Shown: positions 35,354 to 44,498 of the stretch, piece after piece | How the letters are laid out: each line of letters begins with the position of its first letter | Position numbering within the stretch: the first letter of the stretch is position 1 | Source of the DNA: JAABVY01 sp964627935 | Lineage (GTDB): Bacteria > Zixibacteria > MSB-5A5 > JAABVY01 | DNA: 64,000 bases | NCBI GenBank assembly: GCA_964627935.1 | Contig: CAZVLB010000019.1 | Location: forward strand, 15,278 to 79,277 | Reading direction: 5' to 3' | Translations under genes and position numbers: made by a program | The notes under the pieces: model-generated | What the model saw: only the letters and a program-made list of their open reading frames with translations | Databases searched by the model: none | Told to the model about the DNA's origin: nothing

Positions 35354-36154
35354 ATGAAAATACTCAATGATAAACTGAACCTCAATAAATTTTTCGAATC
35401 ACTAAAACAAACGGGGCGACCGATTCTGATGCTTGATTACGATGGCACTCTTGCGCCGTTTGTAGTCGAACGTGATGAGGCCGTGCCGTACCCGGGCGTG
35501 CGGGAAATGCTCAGCAAAATAGCCGGTGCCCGCCATACCCGTATGATCATTGTAACCGGCCGCCGCGCAAAAGAACTGGTGAATCTTCTGAAACTTGACA
35601 ATCATCCGGAAATATGGGGCTCGCATGGTATGGAACGGCTGATGCCGGACGGGCGCTATCATCAGGGTGAACTTAGCCTGTCCGAGACTTTGGGCCTGAA
35701 AAGCGCCACAACATGGGCTCTGCACGAAGGTCTGAAGGATATCGTCGAGGAAAAGCCGGCCGGTCTGGCCTTTCACTGGCGCGGAATGAAAGAAAAGAAG
35801 GCCAATCAGATCAAAGAAAAGATAATACAGAAATGGCAACCTCTTCAGGATGAGTACCATCTCAAGCTTCTGGATTTCGAATGCGGAATAGAATTAAAAG
35901 CCGCCGGAACCGATAAGGGTCAGGCAGTTAAGAAGATACTGGCTGAATCGCAGGCCAGCCCCGAGGTCGCATATCTGGGTGATGACCTGACCGATGAGGA
36001 TGCTTTCGAAGCTCTGAAAAAGCGTGGCCTTACCGTGCTTGTACGCGAACAATATCGTGAAACCGCCGCTGACTTGTGGCTTACACCACCTCAGGAAATG
36101 CTGGATTTTCTGGAACGATGGCACGAGGCCCGCATGCATCGAAAAAGAAAATAG
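35354..36154 (+). CDS. otsB: Trehalose-6-phosphate phosphatase
   Basis: A 266-residue HAD-superfamily phosphatase that releases trehalose. Motif I is MLDYDGTLAPF with the nucleophile Asp, motif II IIVTGR, and motif IV YLGDDLTDEDAF. Cap and substrate residues WGSHGMERL are present. It follows the TreT-like gene closely, while OtsA is encoded 277 nt downstream, apparently from its own promoter. Confidence 0.95.
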   Translation: MKILNDKLNLNKFFESLKQTGRPILMLDYDGTLAPFVVERDEAVPYPGVREMLSKIAGARHTRMIIVTGRRAKELVNLLKLDNHPEIWGSHGMERLMPDGRYHQGELSLSETLGLKSATTWALHEGLKDIVEEKPAGLAFHWRGMKEKKANQIKEKIIQKWQPLQDEYHLKLLDFECGIELKAAGTDKGQAVKKILAESQASPEVAYLGDDLTDEDAFEALKKRGLTVLVREQYRETAADLWLTPPQEMLDFLERWHEARMHRKRK

Positions 36155-36384
36155 AAATCACTATCTCCCCGCATCCCAGCTATTTCAGTTATTTCTCCTG
36201 TTGCAATTCTTATTGTGATTATCGGAAATTTATATACGCGAACAATTTAGAATTATCTGCGTTATAAATATAATGGGCACAATTAAGCCCGCATCTGAAA
36301 TGATTACAGTTATCGTTTTAAGGCCTTACAGGGTGGAAACATAAGTAGGTTTGCTTAGCGAAGGAAGCATTCCGGGAATAGGGC

Positions 36385-36413
36385 TTGACTTTGCAGGTTC
36401 ATATTCCAATAAT
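36385..36413 (+). promoter_or_regulatory. Probable otsA promoter
   Basis: TTGACT (36385-36390), a 17-bp spacer and AATAAT (36408-36413). The predicted start falls just before or within the GAGGG ribosome site at 36418-36422, so the leader would be short. The rest of the 277-nt otsB-otsA gap shows no gene. Confidence 0.45.
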
Positions 36414-36431
36414 TAAAGAGGGATAGAAAAA

Positions 36432-37970
36432 ATGAATAAATTGACCTGGAAAGGGAGCAGAAAAAGGCTTCTTGTAGTATCAAACCGCCTCCCGATAGCT
36501 GTAAAAAATTCCGGCGAAGATGTAAGTGTCAAACAGGGCTCTGGCGGCCTTGTCACTGCGCTTGCTCCTGTCGTCAAGGATACCGGTGGAATCTGGCTGG
36601 GATGGCCGGGCTGCGAGCTGACCGATGAGGTTCAGACGGAACTGGATCGCTACAATGAAGGTAGTAAGATGACCTTAAAAGCGATCCGAATTACGCCCGA
36701 GGAAGAGAAGAAGTATTATCGCGGATTTTCCAATGAGGCTGTCTGGCCGCTGTTTCATGATCTTCTGGGTCAGTGTGATTTCGATACGGAGAACTGGGAA
36801 GTCTATAAGCAGGTTAACCGTCGTTTCGCCGAGAAGATAATCGAGGTTACCAAACCGGGGGATATAATCTGGGTGCATGATTACCAGCTCCTGATGGTGG
36901 CGCATTATCTAAGGCAGATGAACGTGCATCAGCCGTTGGCTTTTTTCCTGCATATACCATTTCCGAACTATGATCTGTTGCGCCGTCTGCCCTGGAAAAA
37001 CGAAATCGTGCGCGGGCTCCTGGAATATGACCTGGTCGGATTTCAGACCAACCGCGATCGGCGCAATTTTACGCGCGGCGCCAAGGAAATTCATCCTGAG
37101 ATAGAAATCAATGCCAAATATCGCTATACCGATATGCATTTCGGACAGCGCGTGATCAAGGTCGGCCATTTCCCGATCAGCATAGATTATGATGAATTCA
37201 ATGAAAAGGCAAAATCTGTCGAGGTCACCCGAGAGGCCCGCAATCTTCATGTCCGCTGCCAGGCGGAAAGCCTGATCCTGGGCGTCGACAGACTGGATTA
37301 TACAAAAGGGATCCCCGAAAGACTCAAGGCCTTTGAACGGGCCCTTGAAAAATATCCCGAACTGTGTGGCAAGGTCTCATTATTGCAGCTTGTGGTTCCC
37401 AGCCGGTCACATTTACCGGCCTATCGCAACTTAAAGGAGATTCTGGATAGTATGGTCGGCCGGATTAACGGGCGCTTTTCGCGATTCGGATGGCAGGCGA
37501 TTCAATATGTATACCGTTCACTGGATCGTACCGAGCTCTTGGGATGCTACCGTGCCTGTGAGGTGGCCCTGATTACGCCCCTGCGTGATGGCATGAACCT
37601 GGTTGCCAAGGAATATTGCGCCAGCACAATTGATAATAACGGTGTCCTGATTCTGAGCGAATTTGCCGGAGCCGCAGAGCAGCTTTCCAAGGGGGCGATC
37701 ATGGTTAATCCGTACAATGTCGAGGAGACCGCCGATGCGATCTACCGCGCACATACGATGGAATTAAGCGAACGCGAGAAGCGGATGCGGGCCATGCGTA
37801 TGGACGTCAAACGCAATGATATATTCCAGTGGGTTGACTGGTTCCTGACGGCCTTCGATCATGAAAGCAGCAAACAGCCGAAGGCTTCGGCAAGGCCATA
37901 TGATACCTTGCCGGAGGATGTCAGGATCGAACATCGTCATATGGAAACCATACCGCAGGAAGAAGAGTAG
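36432..37970 (+). CDS. otsA: Trehalose-6-phosphate synthase
   Basis: A 512-residue GT20 enzyme making trehalose-6-phosphate from NDP-glucose and glucose-6-phosphate. LVVSNRLPIAV near the N-terminus, WVHDYQLLMVAHYLR, HIPFPNYDLLR, GVDRLDYTKGIPERL and PLRDGMNLVAKEYCAS are intact. The C-terminal 40 residues are polar and variable. It pairs with otsB for the classical two-step route. It ends 4 nt from the convergent helicase gene. Confidence 0.96.
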   Translation: MNKLTWKGSRKRLLVVSNRLPIAVKNSGEDVSVKQGSGGLVTALAPVVKDTGGIWLGWPGCELTDEVQTELDRYNEGSKMTLKAIRITPEEEKKYYRGFSNEAVWPLFHDLLGQCDFDTENWEVYKQVNRRFAEKIIEVTKPGDIIWVHDYQLLMVAHYLRQMNVHQPLAFFLHIPFPNYDLLRRLPWKNEIVRGLLEYDLVGFQTNRDRRNFTRGAKEIHPEIEINAKYRYTDMHFGQRVIKVGHFPISIDYDEFNEKAKSVEVTREARNLHVRCQAESLILGVDRLDYTKGIPERLKAFERALEKYPELCGKVSLLQLVVPSRSHLPAYRNLKEILDSMVGRINGRFSRFGWQAIQYVYRSLDRTELLGCYRACEVALITPLRDGMNLVAKEYCASTIDNNGVLILSEFAGAAEQLSKGAIMVNPYNVEETADAIYRAHTMELSEREKRMRAMRMDVKRNDIFQWVDWFLTAFDHESSKQPKASARPYDTLPEDVRIEHRHMETIPQEEE

Positions 37971-37974
37971 CATT

Positions 37975-40173
37975 TTAGCGCACGACCTTTAAGTTGGCGT
38001 ATTTGGCAAACAGCTTCTTTTTGCCGCCCCATTTAAAATATACTTCCACAGTCGTGCTTTCCGATGATCCCTGGCGTGATATGATTTTGCCTTCACCCCA
38101 GGTGGGATGAATTATTCTCCTGCCGACCTTCAGATTCGCATACTTATCATTGGACGGTATAATCTGGCTCTCATCATCAGAATAGCTCTTAGCTCTTTCG
38201 GTTGTATATACTGTTTCCGATGAAGAGAAGGTGCGGTCATCGAATTCGACACAATCCTCGGGCAGTTCATCCACAAAACGTGACTTGATCGAAAGCATCT
38301 CGCCAAAACGCATGCGCCTCATGGCATAACTAAGCACCAGCTTTTTGCAGGCACGCGTGATACCGACATAAAACAGCCGCCGTTCTTCTTCGAGTTCGGC
38401 CGGATCCTCCATCGAACGCGAAAGCGGAAAGAGCCCCTCTTCGAGACCGGTTATAAACACCATCGGAAATTCCAGACCCTTGGCGCTGTGCAGGGTCATA
38501 AGCGTGACCACATCCTGGTTCTCATCCCAGTTGTCGATATCGGTATAAAGCGAGATTTCCTCCAAAAATCCCTCAAGGGTGGCATCCTCAACCTTCTCTG
38601 CATACTCGGTAACTGCGCCCATAAATTCGTCGATATTCTCACGACGCGATTCGGCTTCATTCTGATCGAATTCATCGTCAAGGCTTTCAACTATCCCGCT
38701 TTTACGAATAGCAGTTTCCACCAGCTCGGTCAGGCTGTGGGTCTTTCTAGCGGCTATCATCTCCTGGAAAAAGTGTCGAAAGTCTCTGGCACCTTTTAGA
38801 GCTTTGCCTTTTAATATATCAAGCTCACCGTTTCCGGCCAGAAGTTCCAGTGGACTGACAGAATTGGTAACCGCGGTCTGCTCGATACGGGCAATGTTCA
38901 CCGGCCCAATTCCGCGTTTGGGATAGTTTATTATGCGCCTGAATGAGATTATATCATAGGGATTGACCAGTAATTTAAGATAAGCCAGGATATCCTTGAT
39001 TTCTTTGCGCTGATAAAAGCGAACTCCGCCGACAATTGTGTAGGGGATAAACCTGTTTTTCAGGCATTCCTCGATCGCACGGGACTGGGCGTTGGTGCGG
39101 TACAGGATCGCGATTTCCCGTCTTTTGAACTTCTCCGATGATACCAGATCCTCTATTTTATCCGCGATCATATCCGCTTCTTCACGGTCGGAATAGGTTT
39201 TTACAAGCTCGACCTTGTCACCTTCATCACCCTCGGTCCAGAGTGTTTTGCCTTTGCGCGACCGGTTATGCCGGACTATCTCGGAGGCGGTCTTAAGAAT
39301 CAGCTTGGTGGAACGGTAATTCTGTTCCAGCTTGATAATTTTGCAATCCGGGAAACTCTTTTCAAAATCGAGAATATTGGTGATATCCGCGCCGCGCCAT
39401 CCATAAATCGACTGGTCGTCATCACCAACTACGGTCAGATTCCGCGACCTTTCAGCCAGCATCCTGACCAGCAGAAATTGCACATGGTTCGTGTCCTGGT
39501 ATTCATCCACGAGGATATGCTGGTATTTGTACTGCAGGCTTTCGAGCACATCCGGATTATTCTGTAGAAGTTTCACCGCCCAGAACAGCAGATCATCAAA
39601 ATCAAAAACATTGCTGCGTTTTAGGTTGTCCTGATACTGTTTGTATACCCGCGAGACTATCTTATTGAAATAAGCTGAAGCTGTTTTGTCGTATTCAATC
39701 GGATCGACCAGCACCTCCTTGGCGCGGCTGATATATTCGGCCACTGCGCGGGGAGCATGGGTCTTGGTCGAAATGCCCAGTTCATCCATACAGCGTTTGA
39801 TCAGGTTCAGGCTGTCGTCCTGATCATAGATGCCGAAATTGCGATCATAGCCGATCTTTTCCCCATAGCGCCTCAAGAGTCGCATGCAAAACGAATGGAA
39901 TGTAGAAACCTGCATCCATCCCAGCGCCCGTCCCAGGAGAAATTCCAGGCGTGCTTTCATCTCTGATGCGGCTTTATTTGTAAATGTCATGGCCAGGATA
40001 TTATCCGGTGCGACACCATGTTCACGGATCAGCCAGGCGACTTTATAGGTCAGCACCCGTGTTTTCCCTGATCCGGCGCCGGCCAGGATCAGAAGCGGGC
40101 CATCAGTATATGTCACCGCCTCGAACTGCGGCGGATTTAAATCCGGCCTGATTTTTTCAGTAAATTCACCCAT
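37975..40173 (-). CDS. UvrD/PcrA-type ATP-dependent DNA helicase
   Basis: A 732-residue SF1A helicase. Motif I is GAGSGKTRVL, Ia AMTFTNKAASEMKAR, II LVDEYQDTN, III VVGDDDQSIYGWRGA, IV QNYRST, V TLHSAKGLEFPMVF and VI EERRLFYVGITRA. The C-terminal ~70 residues form a tudor-like domain (GRRIIHPTWGEGKII) that in PcrA contacts RNA polymerase. This favours PcrA/UvrD over Rep. It acts in nucleotide excision and mismatch repair and in clearing replication blocks. The gene appears monocistronic. Confidence 0.93.
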   Translation of the reverse strand: MGEFTEKIRPDLNPPQFEAVTYTDGPLLILAGAGSGKTRVLTYKVAWLIREHGVAPDNILAMTFTNKAASEMKARLEFLLGRALGWMQVSTFHSFCMRLLRRYGEKIGYDRNFGIYDQDDSLNLIKRCMDELGISTKTHAPRAVAEYISRAKEVLVDPIEYDKTASAYFNKIVSRVYKQYQDNLKRSNVFDFDDLLFWAVKLLQNNPDVLESLQYKYQHILVDEYQDTNHVQFLLVRMLAERSRNLTVVGDDDQSIYGWRGADITNILDFEKSFPDCKIIKLEQNYRSTKLILKTASEIVRHNRSRKGKTLWTEGDEGDKVELVKTYSDREEADMIADKIEDLVSSEKFKRREIAILYRTNAQSRAIEECLKNRFIPYTIVGGVRFYQRKEIKDILAYLKLLVNPYDIISFRRIINYPKRGIGPVNIARIEQTAVTNSVSPLELLAGNGELDILKGKALKGARDFRHFFQEMIAARKTHSLTELVETAIRKSGIVESLDDEFDQNEAESRRENIDEFMGAVTEYAEKVEDATLEGFLEEISLYTDIDNWDENQDVVTLMTLHSAKGLEFPMVFITGLEEGLFPLSRSMEDPAELEEERRLFYVGITRACKKLVLSYAMRRMRFGEMLSIKSRFVDELPEDCVEFDDRTFSSSETVYTTERAKSYSDDESQIIPSNDKYANLKVGRRIIHPTWGEGKIISRQGSSESTTVEVYFKWGGKKKLFAKYANLKVVR

Positions 40174-40229
40174 TGCCGTGCTAATATATCCAATTCATAC
40201 TCGAAGTCAATCAGACACTACAAAAACAA

Positions 40230-40258
40230 TTGCTAAGCTCCCGGAATTTTGCTATCTA
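40230..40258 (+). promoter_or_regulatory. mutM promoter, predicted leaderless
   Basis: TTGCTA (40230-40235), a 17-bp spacer and TATCTA (40253-40258) end 8 nt before the mutM ATG. No Shine-Dalgarno lies between. Confidence 0.55.
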
Positions 40259-40266
40259 AGCGCATT

Positions 40267-41100
40267 ATGCCGGAACTTCCCGAAGTAGAAACTGTCGTAC
40301 GCGGCCTGCGCGATTCAATACAGGGTAAGATGATTGCCAATGTAATGCATATCTCGCCCCATATTAAACTGATGAATCCGCGCGGGGTTGTCGCAAAATT
40401 GAAAAGCCGAAAATTTACATCAATCGACCGCACAGGTAAAAATATTTTCATCAATCTCGATGACAACTCGTTTGTGTGGGTACATCTGCGCATGACCGGG
40501 CGGCTGATGTACCTGCCACAACCACAGATACTGGATAATCACAATCATGTTATCCTGGCTCTGCATGATACCCCTATGAAGCTTATTTTCCGCGATGTGC
40601 GCAAATTCGGGCACTTTGTTTATACAAGTGGCAGCAATCGAGATAGCTTTTTTGCTAAACTTGCACTGGGTCCCGATGCATTGGCTATGACCCGGGATGA
40701 TTTCATTGAAACAATCGGTTCCAAATCGCGCATGATCAAGCCGCTTCTCCTGGATCAGAATATAATCGCCGGACTGGGTAATATCTATGTCGATGAAACC
40801 CTGATAAAATCCCGAATTCATCCCATGCGGGTTTCATCAACGATTTCAATCCGCAAGTTATCGGAGATGTATGGCCATATGCAGGCCACATTGAAGCTGG
40901 CAATCAAAAACATGGGCACAACATTCGATTCATTTGCCGGGGTGAATTCCGAACCGGGCAGTAACCAGTCATATCTGTGGGCCTACAATCGCGCCGGAGA
41001 GCTTTGCCCGATATGCAAAAGAGGCCGTATCAGGAGGATTGTTGTTGCACAACGGGGTACCCATATATGCCCACGTTGCCAGAAACCTGCACGCAGGTAA
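40267..41100 (+). CDS. mutM: Formamidopyrimidine-DNA glycosylase
   Basis: A 277-residue bifunctional glycosylase/AP lyase removing 8-oxoguanine. The mature N-terminus must be Pro, and ATG 40267 gives MPELPEVETV with catalytic Pro2 and Glu3. An upstream in-frame start is therefore rejected. The helix-two-turn-helix region GLGNIYVDETL and the zinc finger CPICKRGR ... CPRCQ are present. It is divergent from the helicase gene and convergent with the anti-sigma gene. Confidence 0.96.
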   Translation: MPELPEVETVVRGLRDSIQGKMIANVMHISPHIKLMNPRGVVAKLKSRKFTSIDRTGKNIFINLDDNSFVWVHLRMTGRLMYLPQPQILDNHNHVILALHDTPMKLIFRDVRKFGHFVYTSGSNRDSFFAKLALGPDALAMTRDDFIETIGSKSRMIKPLLLDQNIIAGLGNIYVDETLIKSRIHPMRVSSTISIRKLSEMYGHMQATLKLAIKNMGTTFDSFAGVNSEPGSNQSYLWAYNRAGELCPICKRGRIRRIVVAQRGTHICPRCQKPARR

Positions 41101-41101
41101 T

Positions 41102-41127
41102 AAAAAAACCACCAGTCTCTGATGGTT
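41102..41127 (-). terminator. Terminator after the anti-sigma gene
   Basis: A 9-bp stem on the minus strand (41119-41127 with 41107-41115, one G-U pair) has a 3-nt loop and is followed by a run of T (41102-41108 complement). It lies 32 nt past the anti-sigma stop. Confidence 0.75.
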
Positions 41128-41158
41128 ATTTCATGCCCTCTTTTTATTTTGAATCTGA

Positions 41159-41965
41159 TTAGTTGAACTGCGATGCAAAATCGATGAATCTGTCTTCATC
41201 AACATTGCCCGTAGCGATGTACCAGTAAGCCGCGCAGTCCCAGACCAGTATCGGCTTGCCTTTGAAACTGGCAAAATACAGATCCTCATAATCCTTAACG
41301 GGCTTAAGGTTTTCCGGCACAGAATAAACCGATTTTGCCAGCACGAATATGGAGACATCTTGATTGTGCACATCATAGACGATCTGCGCATAGGGATGTT
41401 CATCGGACAGCTCGACACGACCCATGATCGGGTGGCAGTTGCTGTCGGATGTAAAAACGTGCCTGGGAAGTAACATCTTGCTGGACAAACAGGAATCGAT
41501 AAGCGAGGGATCCTCGGCCATGATATCCATCTTGTTTTCGCCCTTCAAAGCGCTTTCATGGCTTTCTATAAACGGTTTTGCCCATGCGCTCTGGTTGGAA
41601 TTGGAGAGATAAAAGGCGAGCCCGAGGATGGCTATCACGGCAAAGAAGCCAACAGCTAAGACGGGCCGCCTAAACAGAAAAAAACCGCCACGCCCCTCAT
41701 CGGTTTCTTGCTTGCCATTTTCACAGCTCATCCTGGTGATGGCTGTTCTGACATTCGTTTTGAGTTTTTCAACTACGGCGTCGGCTTTTCTCGGATCCTC
41801 GACGGATTTAAGCTTGATCAAATCATTGAGCTGTTCCTCGAATTGGTATTGCTCGAAGCAATGTTTGCATTCGGATAGGTGCTCTTGAACTTCATCGACT
41901 GACTTTTTGTCCAGTTGCTTGTCGAGGTATTCGTACAGGAGTTTTAACGCTTCACGGCATTTCAT
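41159..41965 (-). CDS. Membrane anti-sigma factor with zinc-finger (ZAS) domain
   Basis: A 268-residue protein. The N-terminal zf-HC2/ZAS domain has C3 and HLSECKHC near residue 29 (H-x3-C-x2-C), which binds the cognate sigma. One transmembrane helix follows (VLAVGFFAVIAILGLAFYL, near 126), with a periplasmic C-terminal domain of about 120 residues. It overlaps the sigma gene by one base (TGATG), the usual arrangement for a sigma/anti-sigma pair. The signal it senses is unknown. Confidence 0.88.
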   Translation of the reverse strand: MKCREALKLLYEYLDKQLDKKSVDEVQEHLSECKHCFEQYQFEEQLNDLIKLKSVEDPRKADAVVEKLKTNVRTAITRMSCENGKQETDEGRGGFFLFRRPVLAVGFFAVIAILGLAFYLSNSNQSAWAKPFIESHESALKGENKMDIMAEDPSLIDSCLSSKMLLPRHVFTSDSNCHPIMGRVELSDEHPYAQIVYDVHNQDVSIFVLAKSVYSVPENLKPVKDYEDLYFASFKGKPILVWDCAAYWYIATGNVDEDRFIDFASQFN

Positions 41966-42567
41966 CAGTCATCTTCCTTCACTGATTTATCTTTAGTCTT
42001 CAGGAAACCATTTCTCTTTGCATATTCCCACAAACTTTTCTGCAAAAGTTTCCTCCCACGGTGCAATCTTGACTTAACCGTGCCAAGCTGCAAATTCGCT
42101 ATTTCGGCAATCTCCTGATAGGAAAATTGTTCCAGGAAGGCCAGCACGACAACGATCCGGAAATCATCCGGAAGCTCTTCTACGGCCCTTTTTACATCAT
42201 CGTCAAAAATCCTCGAAAATAAAAATTGTTCCGGATTTTTTCCTTCCGTTTTCTGGAATTTGAGCTGATGATAAAGATAATTATCATCAACATCTTCGTA
42301 AGACATGGAGGATGGCTGCTTGCTCTTTTGCCTGTAATCATTGATGAAAATATTCATCATGATCTTGAATAGCCAGGCCTTGATATTGGTACCGGGTTCG
42401 AATCTGTCAAAAAATCTGAAAGCCTTTAACAGTGTTTCCTGTACCAAATCCTCCGCGTCTTTGGTATTCTTAGTCATGCGCAGAGCAGTCCGATACAATG
42501 CATCGGTATGCTCCATCGCAGTATCTTCAAATTCTCTTTGCTTTTTGGTAACGTCCGACTCGTTCAC
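41965..42567 (-). CDS. ECF-type sigma-70 factor
   Basis: A 200-residue RNA polymerase sigma factor with region 2 (DAEDLVQETLLKAFRFFDRF, then KAWLFKIMMNIFINDYRQ) and region 4 (LPDDFRIVVVLAFLEQFSYQEIAEIANLQLGTVKSRLHRGRKLL). The start is GTG at 42567 without a Shine-Dalgarno. A perfect 12-bp inverted repeat lies 14 nt upstream and overlaps the probable promoter. It is co-transcribed with the membrane anti-sigma, so it likely responds to envelope or redox stress. Confidence 0.93.
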   Translation of the reverse strand: MNESDVTKKQREFEDTAMEHTDALYRTALRMTKNTKDAEDLVQETLLKAFRFFDRFEPGTNIKAWLFKIMMNIFINDYRQKSKQPSSMSYEDVDDNYLYHQLKFQKTEGKNPEQFLFSRIFDDDVKRAVEELPDDFRIVVVLAFLEQFSYQEIAEIANLQLGTVKSRLHRGRKLLQKSLWEYAKRNGFLKTKDKSVKEDD

Positions 42568-42900
42568 GCTTATAATAGCTGTATAGTGTCAGACATTGAC
42601 AATCACTTCTGACACTATAACAACTCCTCCAAAATTATAGTTCCGAAAATGTCCGTTAAAAATAATTACATAACAGATTTATTACAAGGAAATTCAGGTT
42701 CATTCAGGGTTCTTTATATCCGGTTTACGTTTTTCTCTGAAAAAGTTCCACAGCACTCCTTTTAACGTTGACAGCCCGTTCTATATTATAAACCATTTTC
42801 CCCGAATCATCAAGCTAATAACAGATCAATAATGGATAAATATAGTAAAGTATATGAAAAGGAAAACCGTAAAATTATCAGTATTTTCACCTATTTTGGA
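42568..42900. other. Intergenic region upstream of the sigma gene
   Basis: 333 bases between the sigma-factor start and the end of the NmrA-like gene (both on the minus strand). It holds the 12-bp inverted repeat near 42600. The rest is A/T-rich, with a long plus-strand open frame that lies antisense to the NmrA-like gene and is not a credible gene. No clear terminator for the NmrA-like gene is visible. Confidence 0.6.
42582..42619 (-). promoter_or_regulatory. Perfect 12-bp inverted repeat at the sigma promoter
   Basis: TATAGTGTCAGA (42582-42593) and its exact complement TCTGACACTATA (42608-42619) flank a 14-nt spacer. On the minus strand a TTGTCA in the spacer could be the -35 element, with A/T-rich -10 sequence just before the GTG start. 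The dyad looks like a repressor or activator operator. It lacks a T-run, so it is not a terminator. Confidence 0.65.
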
Positions 42901-43776
42901 CTATTTTATCGCTGCTACCAGTTTGGGGACAAATTCTTCGAGGGTTGTGGGCCTGTAATCGAATTCCTTTTGTACCTTTTCACGATCGAAATTGAATTCC
43001 TGCTTTTCGAAAAATCGAAACATGGCCAGCACATCCTCGCAGTATTTTTGCGAGATTCCGAAACCGGTGAAAACCTCGATAAACTGCTCATCGGAAACGC
43101 GCATATACTTGATCATTCTATTAAGGTTATCCGATATCGCCCCGGCTATTTCCAGCATGGATATATCACGTTCTCCCGGCATATCATAGATTTCCCATCC
43201 CGAAGGTTCACGATTCAGGGCCTTATCCGCGATCAAGGCGATATCATCGACAGAAACATACGGCACCCTCACACGGCCATCCATGGGATATACAAAATGG
43301 CCGGAAGAAAGAGCTTCCAGGTAGGCATACAGATTTTCGAAGAAATTGCCGGGCCGAAGAACCGTAACCGGCAGGCCGCTTTCTCGAAGTGCCTGTTCCA
43401 CTTTTTCCTTGGTGTCAATAATCGGCGAACCGGTGTTTTGGTCGGCGCACAGTGATCCGGAAAAGACAGCATGCTTGAGCCCGCCCGATTTCATAGCCTG
43501 GGCAAAATTGTGGCCGCATTTGATCTCTTCCTCGACATGATTGCCATTTTGTGGGCTGCCCTGAACGACCAGAAAGGCCCGCTCGCAGCCATCAAAGGCC
43601 TTCTGGCAGAACGAATAGTCCAGCAAATCACCGACTATGGGTTGCGCGCCATGGACCTTAAGCTCGGCCAGCTTATCTTCCTGGCGGGAGACAACACGGA
43701 TCTGATGGCCATCTTTCAGGAGCCTTTGAGCCAGCCTGCTACCTATATTTCCTGTGGCACCGGTTACCAGTATCAT
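42901..43776 (-). CDS. NmrA-like NAD(P)-binding atypical short-chain dehydrogenase
   Basis: A 291-residue Rossmann-fold protein beginning MILVTGATGNIGSRLAQRLL, with GATGNIG as the dinucleotide loop. The layout matches NmrA/HSCARG or SDR_a5-type proteins (FSGSLCADQNTG, VLRPGNFFENL, YVSVDDIA). These proteins bind NAD(P) and act as reductases or redox sensors, and the substrate is not predictable. AAAGGGA lies upstream of the ATG. It is divergent from the small lipoprotein gene. Confidence 0.87.
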   Translation of the reverse strand: MILVTGATGNIGSRLAQRLLKDGHQIRVVSRQEDKLAELKVHGAQPIVGDLLDYSFCQKAFDGCERAFLVVQGSPQNGNHVEEEIKCGHNFAQAMKSGGLKHAVFSGSLCADQNTGSPIIDTKEKVEQALRESGLPVTVLRPGNFFENLYAYLEALSSGHFVYPMDGRVRVPYVSVDDIALIADKALNREPSGWEIYDMPGERDISMLEIAGAISDNLNRMIKYMRVSDEQFIEVFTGFGISQKYCEDVLAMFRFFEKQEFNFDREKVQKEFDYRPTTLEEFVPKLVAAIK

Positions 43777-43968
43777 AGTTTTATTCCCTTTTTACTTTAA
43801 ATAAGTCTTTACAATCCAGTGAAGATAATCAATTATAGGGTAATTTCAAGCATAATTGTCGATTGCAGGGTTGGTAATAATTCACTAACAAATTAAATTT
43901 AATTTTGTCCGAAAATATGACATATTTGCCATGTTAATTCAATGGGAATCAATTTATTGGGAGGTACC

Positions 43969-44412
43969 ATGATTTTGTTAAGAACCATTTTAGGCCTGAT
44001 TCTTTTTGTGGCACTGGCAACGCTGTTTGCCTGTGGTGGCGGGGAGGAAGGCGAAACATCCTCACAAGCGACATCAAAAAGCAAATCTTCGTCGGAATAT
44101 CCATCAAATCCTGAAGATGTTGTCAGGGCGTTCTTCGATGAAAGCAAAAAGGGGAATGTCAAAGATGCAGTGGCAAAGTATGTGCAGAACAGCGAGGAGT
44201 TTTATGCGCAACTTGTTGAGGATAGAAATGTCGAGGAGTTTGAAAACGCCATGCAGGTTATGAATGTAACTATTGCGGAAGTAGAACAAACTTCGGAAAA
44301 CTCAGCTATGGCAAAGATTCATTATACTCATCCGGAGAAAAGCGGCAGTCATCTGATCCAGGTTATCAAAGAGAATGGTAAATGGAAGATGGAGGAGAAA
44401 TTTTGGCAATAA
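43969..44412 (+). CDS. Small lipoprotein with a DUF4878-like domain
   Basis: A 147-residue protein with a lipoprotein signal ending at LFAC, a Ser/Thr-rich linker and then a compact alpha/beta domain (PEDVVRAFFDESKKGNVKDAVAKYV ... HLIQVIKENGKWKMEEKFWQ). This fits DUF4878/NTF2-like lipoproteins. ATG 43969 has GGGAGG upstream, and an earlier in-frame ATG is rejected. The function is unknown. A terminator follows, so it is monocistronic. Confidence 0.8.
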   Translation: MILLRTILGLILFVALATLFACGGGEEGETSSQATSKSKSSSEYPSNPEDVVRAFFDESKKGNVKDAVAKYVQNSEEFYAQLVEDRNVEEFENAMQVMNVTIAEVEQTSENSAMAKIHYTHPEKSGSHLIQVIKENGKWKMEEKFWQ

Positions 44413-44436
44413 GACGCTGCATTATCTAAAAATTCG

Positions 44437-44471
44437 ATGGCGGAGCTTGTTTGGTGTACTGCCATTTTTTT
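44437..44471 (+). terminator. Probable terminator after the small lipoprotein gene
   Basis: A 7-bp stem (ATGGCGG at 44437-44443 with CTGCCAT at 44459-44465, one G-U pair) has a 15-nt loop and is followed by TTTTTTTA. It lies 24 nt past the stop. Confidence 0.6.
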
Positions 44472-44498
44472 ACATGAGCTCATTTTCCAGATAAAAGA

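Noticed and set aside
42832..43455. 207-codon plus-strand open frame
   Set aside because: It lies almost entirely opposite the NmrA-like gene and looks like an antisense artefact.
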